From positions 1-14,320 of the forward strand of contig JAKPRU010000921.1 in NCBI GenBank assembly GCA_029557025.1: a stretch of 14,320 nt of DNA, given 5' to 3'. The notes below the pieces were generated by a model. That model searched no databases. It saw nothing but the letters and a program-made list of their open reading frames with translations, and had not been told where the DNA came from. This document shows positions 1 to 7,182 of this stretch, one piece after another. Numbering within the stretch: position 1 is the first letter of the stretch; every line of letters begins with the position of its first letter. Origin of the DNA: Candidatus Omnitrophota bacterium. Lineage in GTDB: Bacteria; Hinthialibacterota; Hinthialibacteria; Hinthialibacterales; JAKPRU01. The position numbers were made by a program, and so were the translations under genes.

Positions 1-1
1 C

Positions 2-652
2 AACCCCGCTGCATTCGACCGTACAACGGGCCGGGCGTTGGGGACCATAGAAGGGAACCGAACCGGCGGAACCTACGCGCTCATCAGCGAGGAGGCCCTG
101 ATCTTCGGTCCCGGAAGTACACGGCAGCTCGAGGCGCACGACCTGGAAACAAAAGACCACATCGCCTCATTCAACGGCAATCATGTCATTATCGCCGCCG
201 ATAGAGCCTACCTCCAATCCTCCGGTGAACTCCTGACCATCGACCGAAAAGGGTATTTCGATCGATCAAGAGAAAAAAGCCAATTGGTAGCCCGCAAGGA
301 GGCCGTTCGAAAACTGATTAGAGAAAAGGGCGAAAATGCCAAAAATGAAAATGGAATCACCTTCAAAGAGGAAACACAACTTCTCGACAAAAAAATCGCC
401 GAGAAAAACGAAGAGATTCTTGCCTGTATCCTGTGGCGAAAACCCTGTCCATATCCGTACAGCCTGATTCTTGCAGGGGACGTGCTTTATTCCGGCGGCG
501 CGGGAAAAGTCGCCGCGTTCGGAACCACGGATGGAGAGGAAACCTGGAGCGCTCCGGTCACCGGCAAAGCGTACGGTTTGGCCGTGGCAAATGGGCGTCT
601 GCTGGTCAGCACGGATCGCGGCGCTATTCACTGTTTCACCCCGGCCCGATAA
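2..652 (+). CDS. PQQ-like beta-propeller repeat protein, C-terminal part (5' end outside window)
   Basis: The frame is open to the left edge, so the gene starts upstream; the TTG at 38 is only an internal codon. The visible protein begins with a PQQ/BamB-type blade (AFDRTTGRALGTIEG, i.e. a D-x-x-T-G-x turn) and ends with two more blades (LAGDVLYSGGAGKVAAFGTTDG, then WSAPVTGKAYGLAVANGRLL). Between them is a highly charged stretch of about 60 residues (around residues 75-130, counting from the TTG) rich in K, E and R, which looks like a helical or coiled-coil insertion between blades. Such propellers are usually exported and act in protein-protein binding or, less often, bind a quinone cofactor; no catalytic residue can be assigned here. 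The gene ends 21 nt before the next, related gene, so the two are probably co-transcribed. From memory of the family, this tail normally joins directly to a methyltransferase-like segment, which here lies in the next gene. The family is well supported; the function is unknown. Confidence 0.8.
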   Translation, partial: NPAAFDRTTGRALGTIEGNRTGGTYALISEEALIFGPGSTRQLEAHDLETKDHIASFNGNHVIIAADRAYLQSSGELLTIDRKGYFDRSREKSQLVARKEAVRKLIREKGENAKNENGITFKEETQLLDKKIAEKNEEILACILWRKPCPYPYSLILAGDVLYSGGAGKVAAFGTTDGEETWSAPVTGKAYGLAVANGRLLVSTDRGAIHCFTPAR

Positions 653-659
653 ACCAAGA

Positions 660-664
660 AGGAG
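660..664 (+). promoter_or_regulatory. Ribosome binding site deciding the GTG start at 674
   Basis: AGGAG lies 9 nt before GTG at 674. The same AGGAG is only 2 nt from an ATG at 667 in another frame, which is too close, so it supports the GTG. A later in-frame ATG at 770 has no Shine-Dalgarno sequence. Confidence 0.55.
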
Positions 665-673
665 ACATGCCCC

Positions 674-2992
674 GTGATAAAAACGACACATTCACTATCC
701 CGCGAAGGCACTTCAGGGCGCTCCCTCTCCTTCCGGGAGAGGCTCGGGGCGACGGAATCTTGTTCTCCGATGGTTGGGGTGAGGGTCTTTTCCGTCTTCC
801 TTCTCACCCTCATTGCCTCAGCATCCCCGCTCTCTGCCCCCGACTCCCTCATTTCTGCAGGGCCATACATTCATTTCAACCCTGACGGCGCTGTTTCCGT
901 TCTCTGGAAAACGACCCAACCCGCCGACTCCATTGTGGAATTCGGAACCACGCAGGAACTCGGTATAAGAGTAGCGGATTCCCAACTGACCCGTGACCAT
1001 ACCATCCTCTTGCCGGAACTCCTGCCGGAGACGGATTACTTTTTCCGTGTTCGCAGCCGTGCCGGAGAAACTGAATCGGTCAGCGACATTGAACCGTTCG
1101 ATTCCACTTTCGAGCGCGTTCCATCCATTTCATGGGATGAGCGTTCCCCATATCCGAAAGACGCCATAACCGCTACGTGCATAGAGACGGCACAAAAGAT
1201 CCTTCAGCAGACAGGCATCCGAAACGGGTATTGCCTGGTTCTCGGATTCGGCGATGGCCGACTGGCGTATGAACTTGCGGCACGTTCCAACCTTCGAATC
1301 ATCGGGATTGACGACAATTCCAAAGCGGTCGCCGGCGCGAGGGATATGTTGAAAAACACCGGGACTTATGGGTCCCGTATCAGTGTCCATGAAGGCAATC
1401 TCAGTTCCCTTCCCTACAGCGACTATTTCGCCAATCTGATCGTCTCGGAGAGAATACTCACCACTGGAGAGATTTGTGGTTCTGCATCGGAATTGTTTCG
1501 CCTGCTTCGACCGGATGGCGGAACAGCGTATTTGGGCACGTCTTCCGCGTCGCGCAAGACTCTGACCTCGGCGGCATTGAAAGCCTGGGCCGAACAGGGA
1601 GGTATTCAGGACTACTCCATTGAGGAAAAGGAGGGACTCTGGCTGACTTTTCAACGCCCCGCACTGAACGGCGCAGGGGAATGGACCCATCCGTATGCCG
1701 AGCCGGGCAATACTGCGTGCAGTAAGGACACCCGTATCGAACAGCCGACCGAAATCCTCTGGTTTGGCGGGCCGGGGCCGCGCCTGATGGTGGACCGCCA
1801 TCACCGCCCCATGTCGTCGCTGTATAAGAACGGATGTTCGTTCATACCGGCAAACAATCGGGTGATCGCCATTGATGCCTATAACGGCGCGCGGCTGTGG
1901 GACCTGGATGTTCCGCGATCTCGGCGAATCGGTATCATGCGAGACTGGGGTCAGATGTTTGTAACCGATGAGTACCTGTACATCGCCGCGAAAGACCAAT
2001 GCACGGCTGTCGATATTGCCACCGGCAAACCGTCTCTGTTCTTCGACATGCCTCAGCTGATCGATGGCGAAAGGCGGCTGTGGGGGTATATCGCGGGTGT
2101 TGACAATCAGATATTCGGAAGCGGCAAAAAGGAAGGCGCATCGTTGTACGAGCTGGCCAAGAGCACCATAGAGAACCTGATTGAAGGCGATTTCCGCCCC
2201 GGTATCACCAGCAATTATCTGTTCTCATTGGATCGGTTCAGCGGTCAAACGCTCTGGACATATCGAAACGGGGTCATTCTGAACAGCTGTCTGGCAATCG
2301 GCGATGGACAGCTGCATTTTGTCGAGAATCGCGGGGCCGCCGCGCTCAGCGACACGGACGGACGAATGAGCATTCAGGAGTTCTGCACCGGAGGCACATA
2401 CGTGGTCGCTCTGGACGTGAAAACCGGTGAGAAAGTGTGGGAAAAACAGTTTAAGTTCCCGTTCGAGCAGGTCATGTACCTCAGTTTCGCGGATCATATT
2501 CTGCTTTCGGTAGGATCGTTCAATGTGGGCGACCATGTGCATTACGGTCTGTTCACATTCGATACCAAGACGGGAGAACCGATATGGAATCAGGAATTCG
2601 ATTCCGGGGATGGGATTGGCGGCTCGCACGGGGAGCAATGGCAGCATCCGGTCATTATCGGTAACATGATCTATTCCAAGCCATACGCCTACAATCTGCA
2701 TACCGGGGAGAAGAACTCCTTCTACCTCGATCGGGGGGGCAACGGTTGCGGCACAATATCCGGCTGCAATGCCTATCTTTTTGCGCGGGGAAGGAATCCG
2801 CGAATCTACCCTGCAGGAAACGAGAGAACCAGCGGGGAACCTCTGACCACCGTTACCCGTCCCGGGTGTTTCATTAACATCATCCCGGCGGGTGGAATGG
2901 TGCTGATCCCGGAATCCAGTTCCGGCTGCACCTGCGCATTTTCACTTCAGACCTCTGTGGCTCTGATTCCCAAAAACCGCGCCATGAACTGA
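674..2992 (+). CDS. Exported Fn3-like / SAM-methyltransferase-like / PQQ beta-propeller fusion protein
   Basis: This 772-aa protein reads as several modules. Residues 34-55 form a hydrophobic signal peptide core (VFSVFLLTLIASASPLSA). Residues about 61-145 resemble the fibronectin-III-like domain found before metallophosphatases (GPYIHF, VSVLWKT, SIVEFGTT, LLPETDYFFRVRS). Residues about 165-330 match a class I methyltransferase fold: glycine-rich loop CLVLGFGDGRLAYELA at 187-202, acidic end of strand 2 (IIGIDDN, D213), then a segment ending in LLRPDGGTAYLG. The rest, from about 335, is a PQQ/BamB-like propeller with blades such as VIAIDAYNGARLWDL and VVALDVKTGEKVWEK, closing with a Cys-containing tail (GCGTISGC, SSGCTCAFSLQT). 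A methyltransferase fold behind a signal peptide is odd because SAM is cytoplasmic; it may be catalytically dead or a binding module. I chose GTG 674 from its RBS; ATG 770 would give a tighter signal peptide (MVGVRVFSV) but lacks an RBS. The first 30 or so codons overlap an interspersed repeat. Biochemical role unknown. Confidence 0.82.
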   Translation: MIKTTHSLSREGTSGRSLSFRERLGATESCSPMVGVRVFSVFLLTLIASASPLSAPDSLISAGPYIHFNPDGAVSVLWKTTQPADSIVEFGTTQELGIRVADSQLTRDHTILLPELLPETDYFFRVRSRAGETESVSDIEPFDSTFERVPSISWDERSPYPKDAITATCIETAQKILQQTGIRNGYCLVLGFGDGRLAYELAARSNLRIIGIDDNSKAVAGARDMLKNTGTYGSRISVHEGNLSSLPYSDYFANLIVSERILTTGEICGSASELFRLLRPDGGTAYLGTSSASRKTLTSAALKAWAEQGGIQDYSIEEKEGLWLTFQRPALNGAGEWTHPYAEPGNTACSKDTRIEQPTEILWFGGPGPRLMVDRHHRPMSSLYKNGCSFIPANNRVIAIDAYNGARLWDLDVPRSRRIGIMRDWGQMFVTDEYLYIAAKDQCTAVDIATGKPSLFFDMPQLIDGERRLWGYIAGVDNQIFGSGKKEGASLYELAKSTIENLIEGDFRPGITSNYLFSLDRFSGQTLWTYRNGVILNSCLAIGDGQLHFVENRGAAALSDTDGRMSIQEFCTGGTYVVALDVKTGEKVWEKQFKFPFEQVMYLSFADHILLSVGSFNVGDHVHYGLFTFDTKTGEPIWNQEFDSGDGIGGSHGEQWQHPVIIGNMIYSKPYAYNLHTGEKNSFYLDRGGNGCGTISGCNAYLFARGRNPRIYPAGNERTSGEPLTTVTRPGCFINIIPAGGMVLIPESSSGCTCAFSLQTSVALIPKNRAMN
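721..785 (+). repeat. Interspersed GC-rich repeat, copy A (inside the N-terminal codons of the fusion gene)
   Basis: The segment starts with CTCCCTCTCC, has a short palindrome (CTCTCCTTCCGGGAGAG) and ends in GGTTGGGGTGAGGG. It shares the order CTCTCC ... TCGGGGTGAGGG with copies at 11960-11996 and 12381-12404. Such CCCTCTCC/GGGTGAGGG palindromic repeats recur between genes in many environmental genomes. Here it is translated and spacer-like in the signal-peptide n-region. Confidence 0.5.
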
Positions 2993-3050
2993 TCCGCTCT
3001 TCTTTCTTTTTCTCCAATTTTTAATTCTCACAAAACACACGCAAAAGGGA

Positions 3051-3079
3051 TTGACAATTCCCCCGATTCAAAGTACAAG
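3051..3079 (+). promoter_or_regulatory. Putative sigma70-type promoter for the aminotransferase operon
   Basis: A perfect -35 box TTGACA at 3051-3056 is followed after 17 bp by TACAAG (3074-3079, four of six matches to TATAAT). A further AT-rich run (TATATATGAGATAAATATGG, 3080-3099) follows. This is the only clearly AT-rich gap on the + strand and sits about 50 bp upstream of the aminotransferase RBS. The rest of the 115-bp gap (2993-3107) holds a pyrimidine tract and no hairpin I can see. Confidence 0.5.
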
Positions 3080-3116
3080 TATATATGAGATAAATATGGT
3101 TTAATACATGTTTTTC

Positions 3117-3124
3117 AAGGAAGG
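3117..3124 (+). promoter_or_regulatory. Ribosome binding site selecting ATG 3132
   Basis: AAGGAAGG ends 7 nt before ATG at 3132. The earlier in-frame ATG at 3108 has only AT-rich sequence in front of it and would place this RBS inside the coding region. Confidence 0.7.
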
Positions 3125-3131
3125 TTTCGAC

Positions 3132-4406
3132 ATGACTGAGCGACTGGCGATTGAAGGTGGTCCGAAATGTCTGGAAGGCCCCCTGCCCCATTGGCCCTCC
3201 TTTGACGAAAAAACCCTGCAAGCGGTTCTGGAGCCTCTTAAGACGGGAAAAGTGAACTACTGGACCGGACCGAAAGGGATGGAATTCGAGAAGCGGTTCG
3301 CAGAGTGGAACGGCGTGAAATACGCGATCAGCACCACGAACGGAACCAGCGCCCTCCATACAGCCCTGTCCGGCCTCGGTATCGGGCCGGGAGATGAAGT
3401 TATCGTACCCAGTTATACATTCATTGCGTCTTCCTTTTCCATAGTCCAGGCAGGCGCAATCCCGCGTTTCGCAGATGTCAACCGGGAGGATCACTGCATC
3501 AGCGTGGAATCGGCAAAAAAACTGATTAACGAACGCACCAGGGCCATCATGGTGGTTCATCTTTATGGAAATGTGGCGGATATGGACCCCATCCTGGCGC
3601 TGGCGAAAAAGCACAACCTGTTCGTGATCGAGGACAATGCGGAGGCTTACGGCGGGGAATACAAAGGCAAGAAAACCGGCAGTCTGGGACATGTCGGCGC
3701 GTGCAGCTTCTGCCAGAACAAAACCTTCACAACGGGCGGCGAGGGCGGAATGGTTACCACGGATGATGAGGAAGTTGCCTGGCGTTGCCGCAGCTTCCGG
3801 GACCATGGATACGATGTCAAAGAGCGCCTGCGGCTGCTGGAACTGGAGCAGAAACTTCCGTACATCCATACCCGGCTCGGTTGGAACTACCGGATGACCG
3901 AAATGCAGTCTGTCATCGGCCTGTGCGAGCTGGACCGCATCGACTCCTGGAATATGCCGCGACGACGGCGGAACGCGCAGATTCTCATGGATGCCCTCCG
4001 CGATGTTCCGCAAATCCTTTATTTGCCGGTGGATACACCCGAACGACGGAACGGCTGGTATGTGTTCCCGATCACGCTCAAAATGGAGCGGATGAAATGC
4101 GATATCCAGGAGTTCCTGGAAGCGTTAGGGGCGGAAGGCGCTCCCTGCTGGAGGGTGTTCTGGCCGCAGTGCCACACCGAACAGGCGTATCGTCAACACA
4201 ACGGATTCGGGAACACCGGATTCCCGTTTAGAAGCAAGGAATACACTAATCCCGCTTCGGTGGATTACGCCACTGTGGAAGTCCCGAACGCGGAATGGCA
4301 TCAGGATCGAACGTTCATCACCTTTATTTTCCCGACTTACGAAGAGTCACATATACAGGGAATCGCGAAAGCGATTCGCAAAGTGATCGCTGCTTATGCG
4401 AAATAG
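3132..4406 (+). CDS. DegT/DnrJ/EryC1/StrS family PLP-dependent aminotransferase (AHBA synthase-like)
   Basis: The enzyme should transfer an amino group, normally from glutamate or glutamine, to a keto sugar or keto-cyclitol using pyridoxal phosphate in the cytoplasm. Counting from ATG 3132 the protein is 424 aa, usual for the family. Visible landmarks are the phosphate-binding NGTSALHTAL (70-79), PSYTFIAS (93-100), HLYGN (143-147), the ring-nitrogen aspartate in VIEDNAEAYG (D168) and the Schiff-base lysine in SFCQNKTFTTGGEGG (K197). The opening (AIEGGPKCLEGPLPHWPSFDE) resembles the 3-amino-5-hydroxybenzoate synthase / scyllo-inosose aminotransferase branch rather than the nucleotide-sugar ArnB branch, though that is a judgement from pattern. 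It leads a cluster with an amidohydrolase 30 nt downstream and a Gfo/Idh/MocA oxidoreductase. RifK and RifL of kanosamine/AHBA synthesis are a known aminotransferase/oxidoreductase pair of these two families. ATG 3108 is in frame eight codons earlier but lacks an RBS. Family certain, substrate unknown. Confidence 0.9.
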   Translation: MTERLAIEGGPKCLEGPLPHWPSFDEKTLQAVLEPLKTGKVNYWTGPKGMEFEKRFAEWNGVKYAISTTNGTSALHTALSGLGIGPGDEVIVPSYTFIASSFSIVQAGAIPRFADVNREDHCISVESAKKLINERTRAIMVVHLYGNVADMDPILALAKKHNLFVIEDNAEAYGGEYKGKKTGSLGHVGACSFCQNKTFTTGGEGGMVTTDDEEVAWRCRSFRDHGYDVKERLRLLELEQKLPYIHTRLGWNYRMTEMQSVIGLCELDRIDSWNMPRRRRNAQILMDALRDVPQILYLPVDTPERRNGWYVFPITLKMERMKCDIQEFLEALGAEGAPCWRVFWPQCHTEQAYRQHNGFGNTGFPFRSKEYTNPASVDYATVEVPNAEWHQDRTFITFIFPTYEESHIQGIAKAIRKVIAAYAK

Positions 4407-4436
4407 GCGATGGACAAGCCGCATGGAAGAAGTGAA

Positions 4437-5831
4437 ATGAGTCAATATGAAGTCGGTTTTTCTGTGATCGAATTCACTCCGCCGGTCGGCACGCCGATCG
4501 GGGGGAACTTCCGCGCGGATTACGCCTCCCGTGGGATTATTGAGCCGCTGCTGGCAAATGCCATGGTGGTGCGCGATGAAAACAGCGCCGTTGCCATGGT
4601 TTCCGCCGACCTGCTGACCGTCCCGGAAAGTATGATGGAGGAGATCCGGCAAAGGGTTTCCCAGCGATGTCCTTTGCCAAGTGAGAATATCCTCATCGCG
4701 GCGACCCACACCCACAGCGGCCCCGCTACGCTGGAACTGACAGACGGTAATCTTGCTTCGGAAGAAATTCTTCAGAGTATTACCCAGTCCATCGCCGATG
4801 CCGTTGCGAACGCCTACCGGGCAATGGAACCCGCCATTATTCGTCTCTCGCGATTTACGGAAGAATCCCTCGTATTCAATCGCCGATTACGGATGAAAGA
4901 CGGCTCGGTGCGCATGAACTGGGAGAAGCTGAACCCATCCGACATCGACGGCCCCCTTGGCCCGACCGACCCGGAAGGATTTATGGTTTCCGTATCGAAT
5001 AACGGGCGGTTGCGGGGCTTGTTGATTAACTATGCCCTCCATCCGGCGGTCCTGGCCGGAGAGAACTGGAACTTGGGACCGGATTGGCCGGGATTCCTCC
5101 GTGAGGCTCTCGCGCGATACGTCGGCGGAGATATCCCCATACTCTACTTCAACGGAACGCAGGGAAATATCAATCACGTGGATGCCTGGGATCCGCTGCA
5201 GGGTCGCGGACTGAAAGAGGCTCAGCGAATCGGGTATGTGCTGGCAACAGCGGCGGTTTCTTCCTCATTTAACATGCAGAGAATTGACGGTCCGGTGGGG
5301 GTTTCCAGTGAGGATCTTCTTGTGAATCGTCGCCGGATTTCCACCCAGGCGGTCGCCGAGGCGGAAAAACGACTGGCCGCTTTGGGAACCCTGACCGTGC
5401 AGGGACAGGAGGATGGAATGCCGGCCTGGTTTTTTGATAAAGAGCTCGTGGAACACGCGAAACGGCAGAACGAACCGGTTTCCCTGGAGGTGCAGACAAT
5501 CCGAATCGGTGATATCGGTTTGGTCGGGTTCCCCGGTGAGTTCTTCGTGGAATACGGACTGGAACTGAAACGGCATTCGCCGGCTGAATTCACCATTCCC
5601 CTGGGGCTTGCCAATGGTGAGGTCGGATATGTCCCCACTCCCGAAGCCCTGGAACAGGGCGGGTATGAAGGGATGACTTGGCGATACAACCAGTTGGAGG
5701 CAGATGCCGGTGAGAAAGTTGTCCATTCGGCCATTCGACAAATGGAAAGACTTTTCGAGAGAGGACGAGTTGTTCCGAAAGTGGCCGAAATCATGGACAT
5801 CCCGCGACGCGAATACAAAGTCGGCGCATAA
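4437..5831 (+). CDS. Neutral/alkaline non-lysosomal ceramidase-like metal amidohydrolase
   Basis: Neutral ceramidases cleave the amide bond of N-acyl sphingosine using one zinc ion. The 464-aa product carries the family's metal-site landmarks: THTHSGP (H91, H93), NYALHPAVL (H202), FPGEFF (E368) and EVGYVPTPEAL (Y398). These correspond in order to the His, His, Glu and Tyr zinc ligands of the Pseudomonas enzyme. NGTQGNINH (239-247) resembles the family's active-site glycine-rich segment. It differs from classical ceramidases in having no signal peptide and no C-terminal Ig-like domain (about 460 versus 640-670 aa), so it is probably cytoplasmic and may act on another N-acyl compound. I chose ATG 4437 because GGAAGA ends 6 nt before it; ATG 4410 is in frame but has no RBS. 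The start is 30 nt after the aminotransferase stop, so the two are co-transcribed. The true substrate is unknown; ceramide is unlikely given the neighbours. Confidence 0.82.
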   Translation: MSQYEVGFSVIEFTPPVGTPIGGNFRADYASRGIIEPLLANAMVVRDENSAVAMVSADLLTVPESMMEEIRQRVSQRCPLPSENILIAATHTHSGPATLELTDGNLASEEILQSITQSIADAVANAYRAMEPAIIRLSRFTEESLVFNRRLRMKDGSVRMNWEKLNPSDIDGPLGPTDPEGFMVSVSNNGRLRGLLINYALHPAVLAGENWNLGPDWPGFLREALARYVGGDIPILYFNGTQGNINHVDAWDPLQGRGLKEAQRIGYVLATAAVSSSFNMQRIDGPVGVSSEDLLVNRRRISTQAVAEAEKRLAALGTLTVQGQEDGMPAWFFDKELVEHAKRQNEPVSLEVQTIRIGDIGLVGFPGEFFVEYGLELKRHSPAEFTIPLGLANGEVGYVPTPEALEQGGYEGMTWRYNQLEADAGEKVVHSAIRQMERLFERGRVVPKVAEIMDIPRREYKVGA

Positions 5832-5913
5832 GTCCGTCTGATTCTTTTGTCCTTTTCGTCCTTGCGGTATCATCTTTCAAGAATCCAACGACAAATTCCA
5901 GGAGTCGTTCACT

Positions 5914-6954
5914 ATGAAAACAAAATGGGGCGTTTTGGGGGCGGGCGGTATTGCACGTCGAAGAACAATCCCCGAAGGGATCCTGCGTGCATGGAACGCC
6001 GAGCTCGTGGCGGTGTATGACATCAATCCGGCGGCAAACCAGGCCGTGGCAAAAGAATTCGGCGCAACAGCCTGTGCCGGCGAAGAGGAATTGCTCAAAA
6101 GCGATTGCGACATTGTCTATGTTGCAACACCGGCCGATCAACATTATGCGCAGGTCGAACGCGCTGCTAAAGCGGGCAAACATATCCTCTGCGAAAAGCC
6201 CCTGGGAATGACCGTCCAGGAAGCCGAACAGATGGTTCTCCTGTGTCGTGATCGCGGCGTGAAGCTGGGCGTCGGCTTCATGATGCGCTTTCATGCTTAC
6301 CACCAAGCCGCACTGAAAATGATCCGGGAGGGAGAACTGGGAACGCCGGTTCTGGGTCGCGCTCAACTTTCATGCTGGTATCCACCGATTGAGGGAGCCT
6401 GGCGTCAGGACCCGGCGAAAGGTGGCGGCGGAAGCCTCATGGACATGGGCGGCCATTGCATTGACCTGCTGGAAATGTTCCTTGGACCTGCACGAAAAGT
6501 ATCCTGCCTCATCGGCAATCTCGTCCATGGATACGCCAGCGAGGATACGGCGGTCGTCCTGCTTGAGTTCGAATCCGGCGCGAAAGGAATTGTCGATAAC
6601 CTGTTCAATGTGCCGGATGCCGCTTCCCGCAATCGCCTTGAACTGTATGGCTCTCGTGGAAGCATTCTCGCTGAGGGAACCATCGGCCAGGGCGAGGCGG
6701 GCGATATGGTCGCTTACATCGAAGGGGAAGACAAAGGCTATGAGGCCCAACAGGAACGCGCGCAAAGCGGCACGCAGCGCATCGCTCCGCCTCCGGTCAA
6801 CATGTACCGCGCGGAGGTCGAGGCATTTGCGCAGGCTGTCCTCGACAATACCGATCCACCCGTGGACGGCGAAATCGGTCTATGGAGCCAGCGCGTCCTG
6901 TTTGCTTGCTACCAGTCTGCCGGAACAGGAAACACTATCTCTCTCGGCGGATAG
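5914..6954 (+). CDS. Gfo/Idh/MocA family NAD(P)-dependent oxidoreductase
   Basis: Members oxidise or reduce a hydroxyl group on a sugar, sugar derivative or inositol using NAD(P). The 346-aa protein has the standard two domains: a Rossmann fold at the N terminus (WGVLGAGGIARR, G9-A14; D36 after the second strand suggests NAD preference), VYVATP (68-73), HILCEKPLG with the EKP motif at 94-96, then the substrate domain with GGGSLMDMGGHCIDLL, where D177 and H181 are the usual catalytic pair. AGGAG at 5900-5904 lies 9 nt before the ATG. The gap from the amidohydrolase gene is 82 nt, without a convincing promoter or terminator, so it is probably the third gene of the same operon. With the DegT aminotransferase it could interconvert an alcohol, a ketone and an amine on a cyclic polyol. 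Family certain, substrate unknown. Confidence 0.92.
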   Translation: MKTKWGVLGAGGIARRRTIPEGILRAWNAELVAVYDINPAANQAVAKEFGATACAGEEELLKSDCDIVYVATPADQHYAQVERAAKAGKHILCEKPLGMTVQEAEQMVLLCRDRGVKLGVGFMMRFHAYHQAALKMIREGELGTPVLGRAQLSCWYPPIEGAWRQDPAKGGGGSLMDMGGHCIDLLEMFLGPARKVSCLIGNLVHGYASEDTAVVLLEFESGAKGIVDNLFNVPDAASRNRLELYGSRGSILAEGTIGQGEAGDMVAYIEGEDKGYEAQQERAQSGTQRIAPPPVNMYRAEVEAFAQAVLDNTDPPVDGEIGLWSQRVLFACYQSAGTGNTISLGG

Positions 6955-7182
6955 AGCAATATCAACGGGCTTGTGGATCGGCACGGAGAGGAAGTTATCC
7001 CAAAACTCTTTAAGCGTCTCAGGGACATTCCTTTACCCAAGGTAAGCCCGGGGGAGCATAAGCCGCCCGTCCACGATATGGCGACGGTTTATGATGTGAC
7101 TGAAGAGGTTACAGGGGACAATATTCGGGCGCGGCTTTTACTGTATTTTCAGAAAGAATCGCCGCCGCCAGTAGTTCGATAA
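6955..7182 (+). pseudogene. Possible remnant coding segment, in frame after the oxidoreductase stop
   Basis: The frame directly after the TAG at 6952-6954 stays open to a stop ending at 7182, with a GTG at 6973. The translation (VDRHGEEVIPKLFKRLRDIP, then HDMATVYDVTEEVTGDN) has the charged, amphipathic composition of real protein and not of antisense. It reads like the tail of a longer domain whose 5' part is gone. No RBS precedes the GTG, and the last 74 nt run antisense to hemH. It may be the decayed end of a gene lost between the two convergent operons, a small gene, or chance. I do not recognise the family. Confidence 0.25.

Noticed and set aside
433..885. + strand frame of 150 codons across the junction of the first two genes, including an ATG at 667
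   Set aside because: It crosses a real gene end and has an arginine/proline-rich, non-protein-like composition. The ATG at 667 is only 2 nt from the RBS, which fits GTG 674 better.
1130..1999. Long - strand frame (289 codons) opposite the fusion gene
   Set aside because: It is the antisense of well-supported coding sequence, shows no recognisable motif and has no RBS.
3021..4013. Long - strand frame (330 codons) opposite the aminotransferase
   Set aside because: It is antisense to the DegT catalytic core, including the lysine motif, and its composition is typical of a shadow frame.
5832..5913. Possible separate promoter (TATCAT) before the oxidoreductase gene
   Set aside because: No acceptable -35 box at 16-18 bp; operon read-through is simpler.
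6955..7108. Bidirectional terminator between the converging operons
   Set aside because: The only stem I could form has a mismatch and a G-U pair and no T run on either side.
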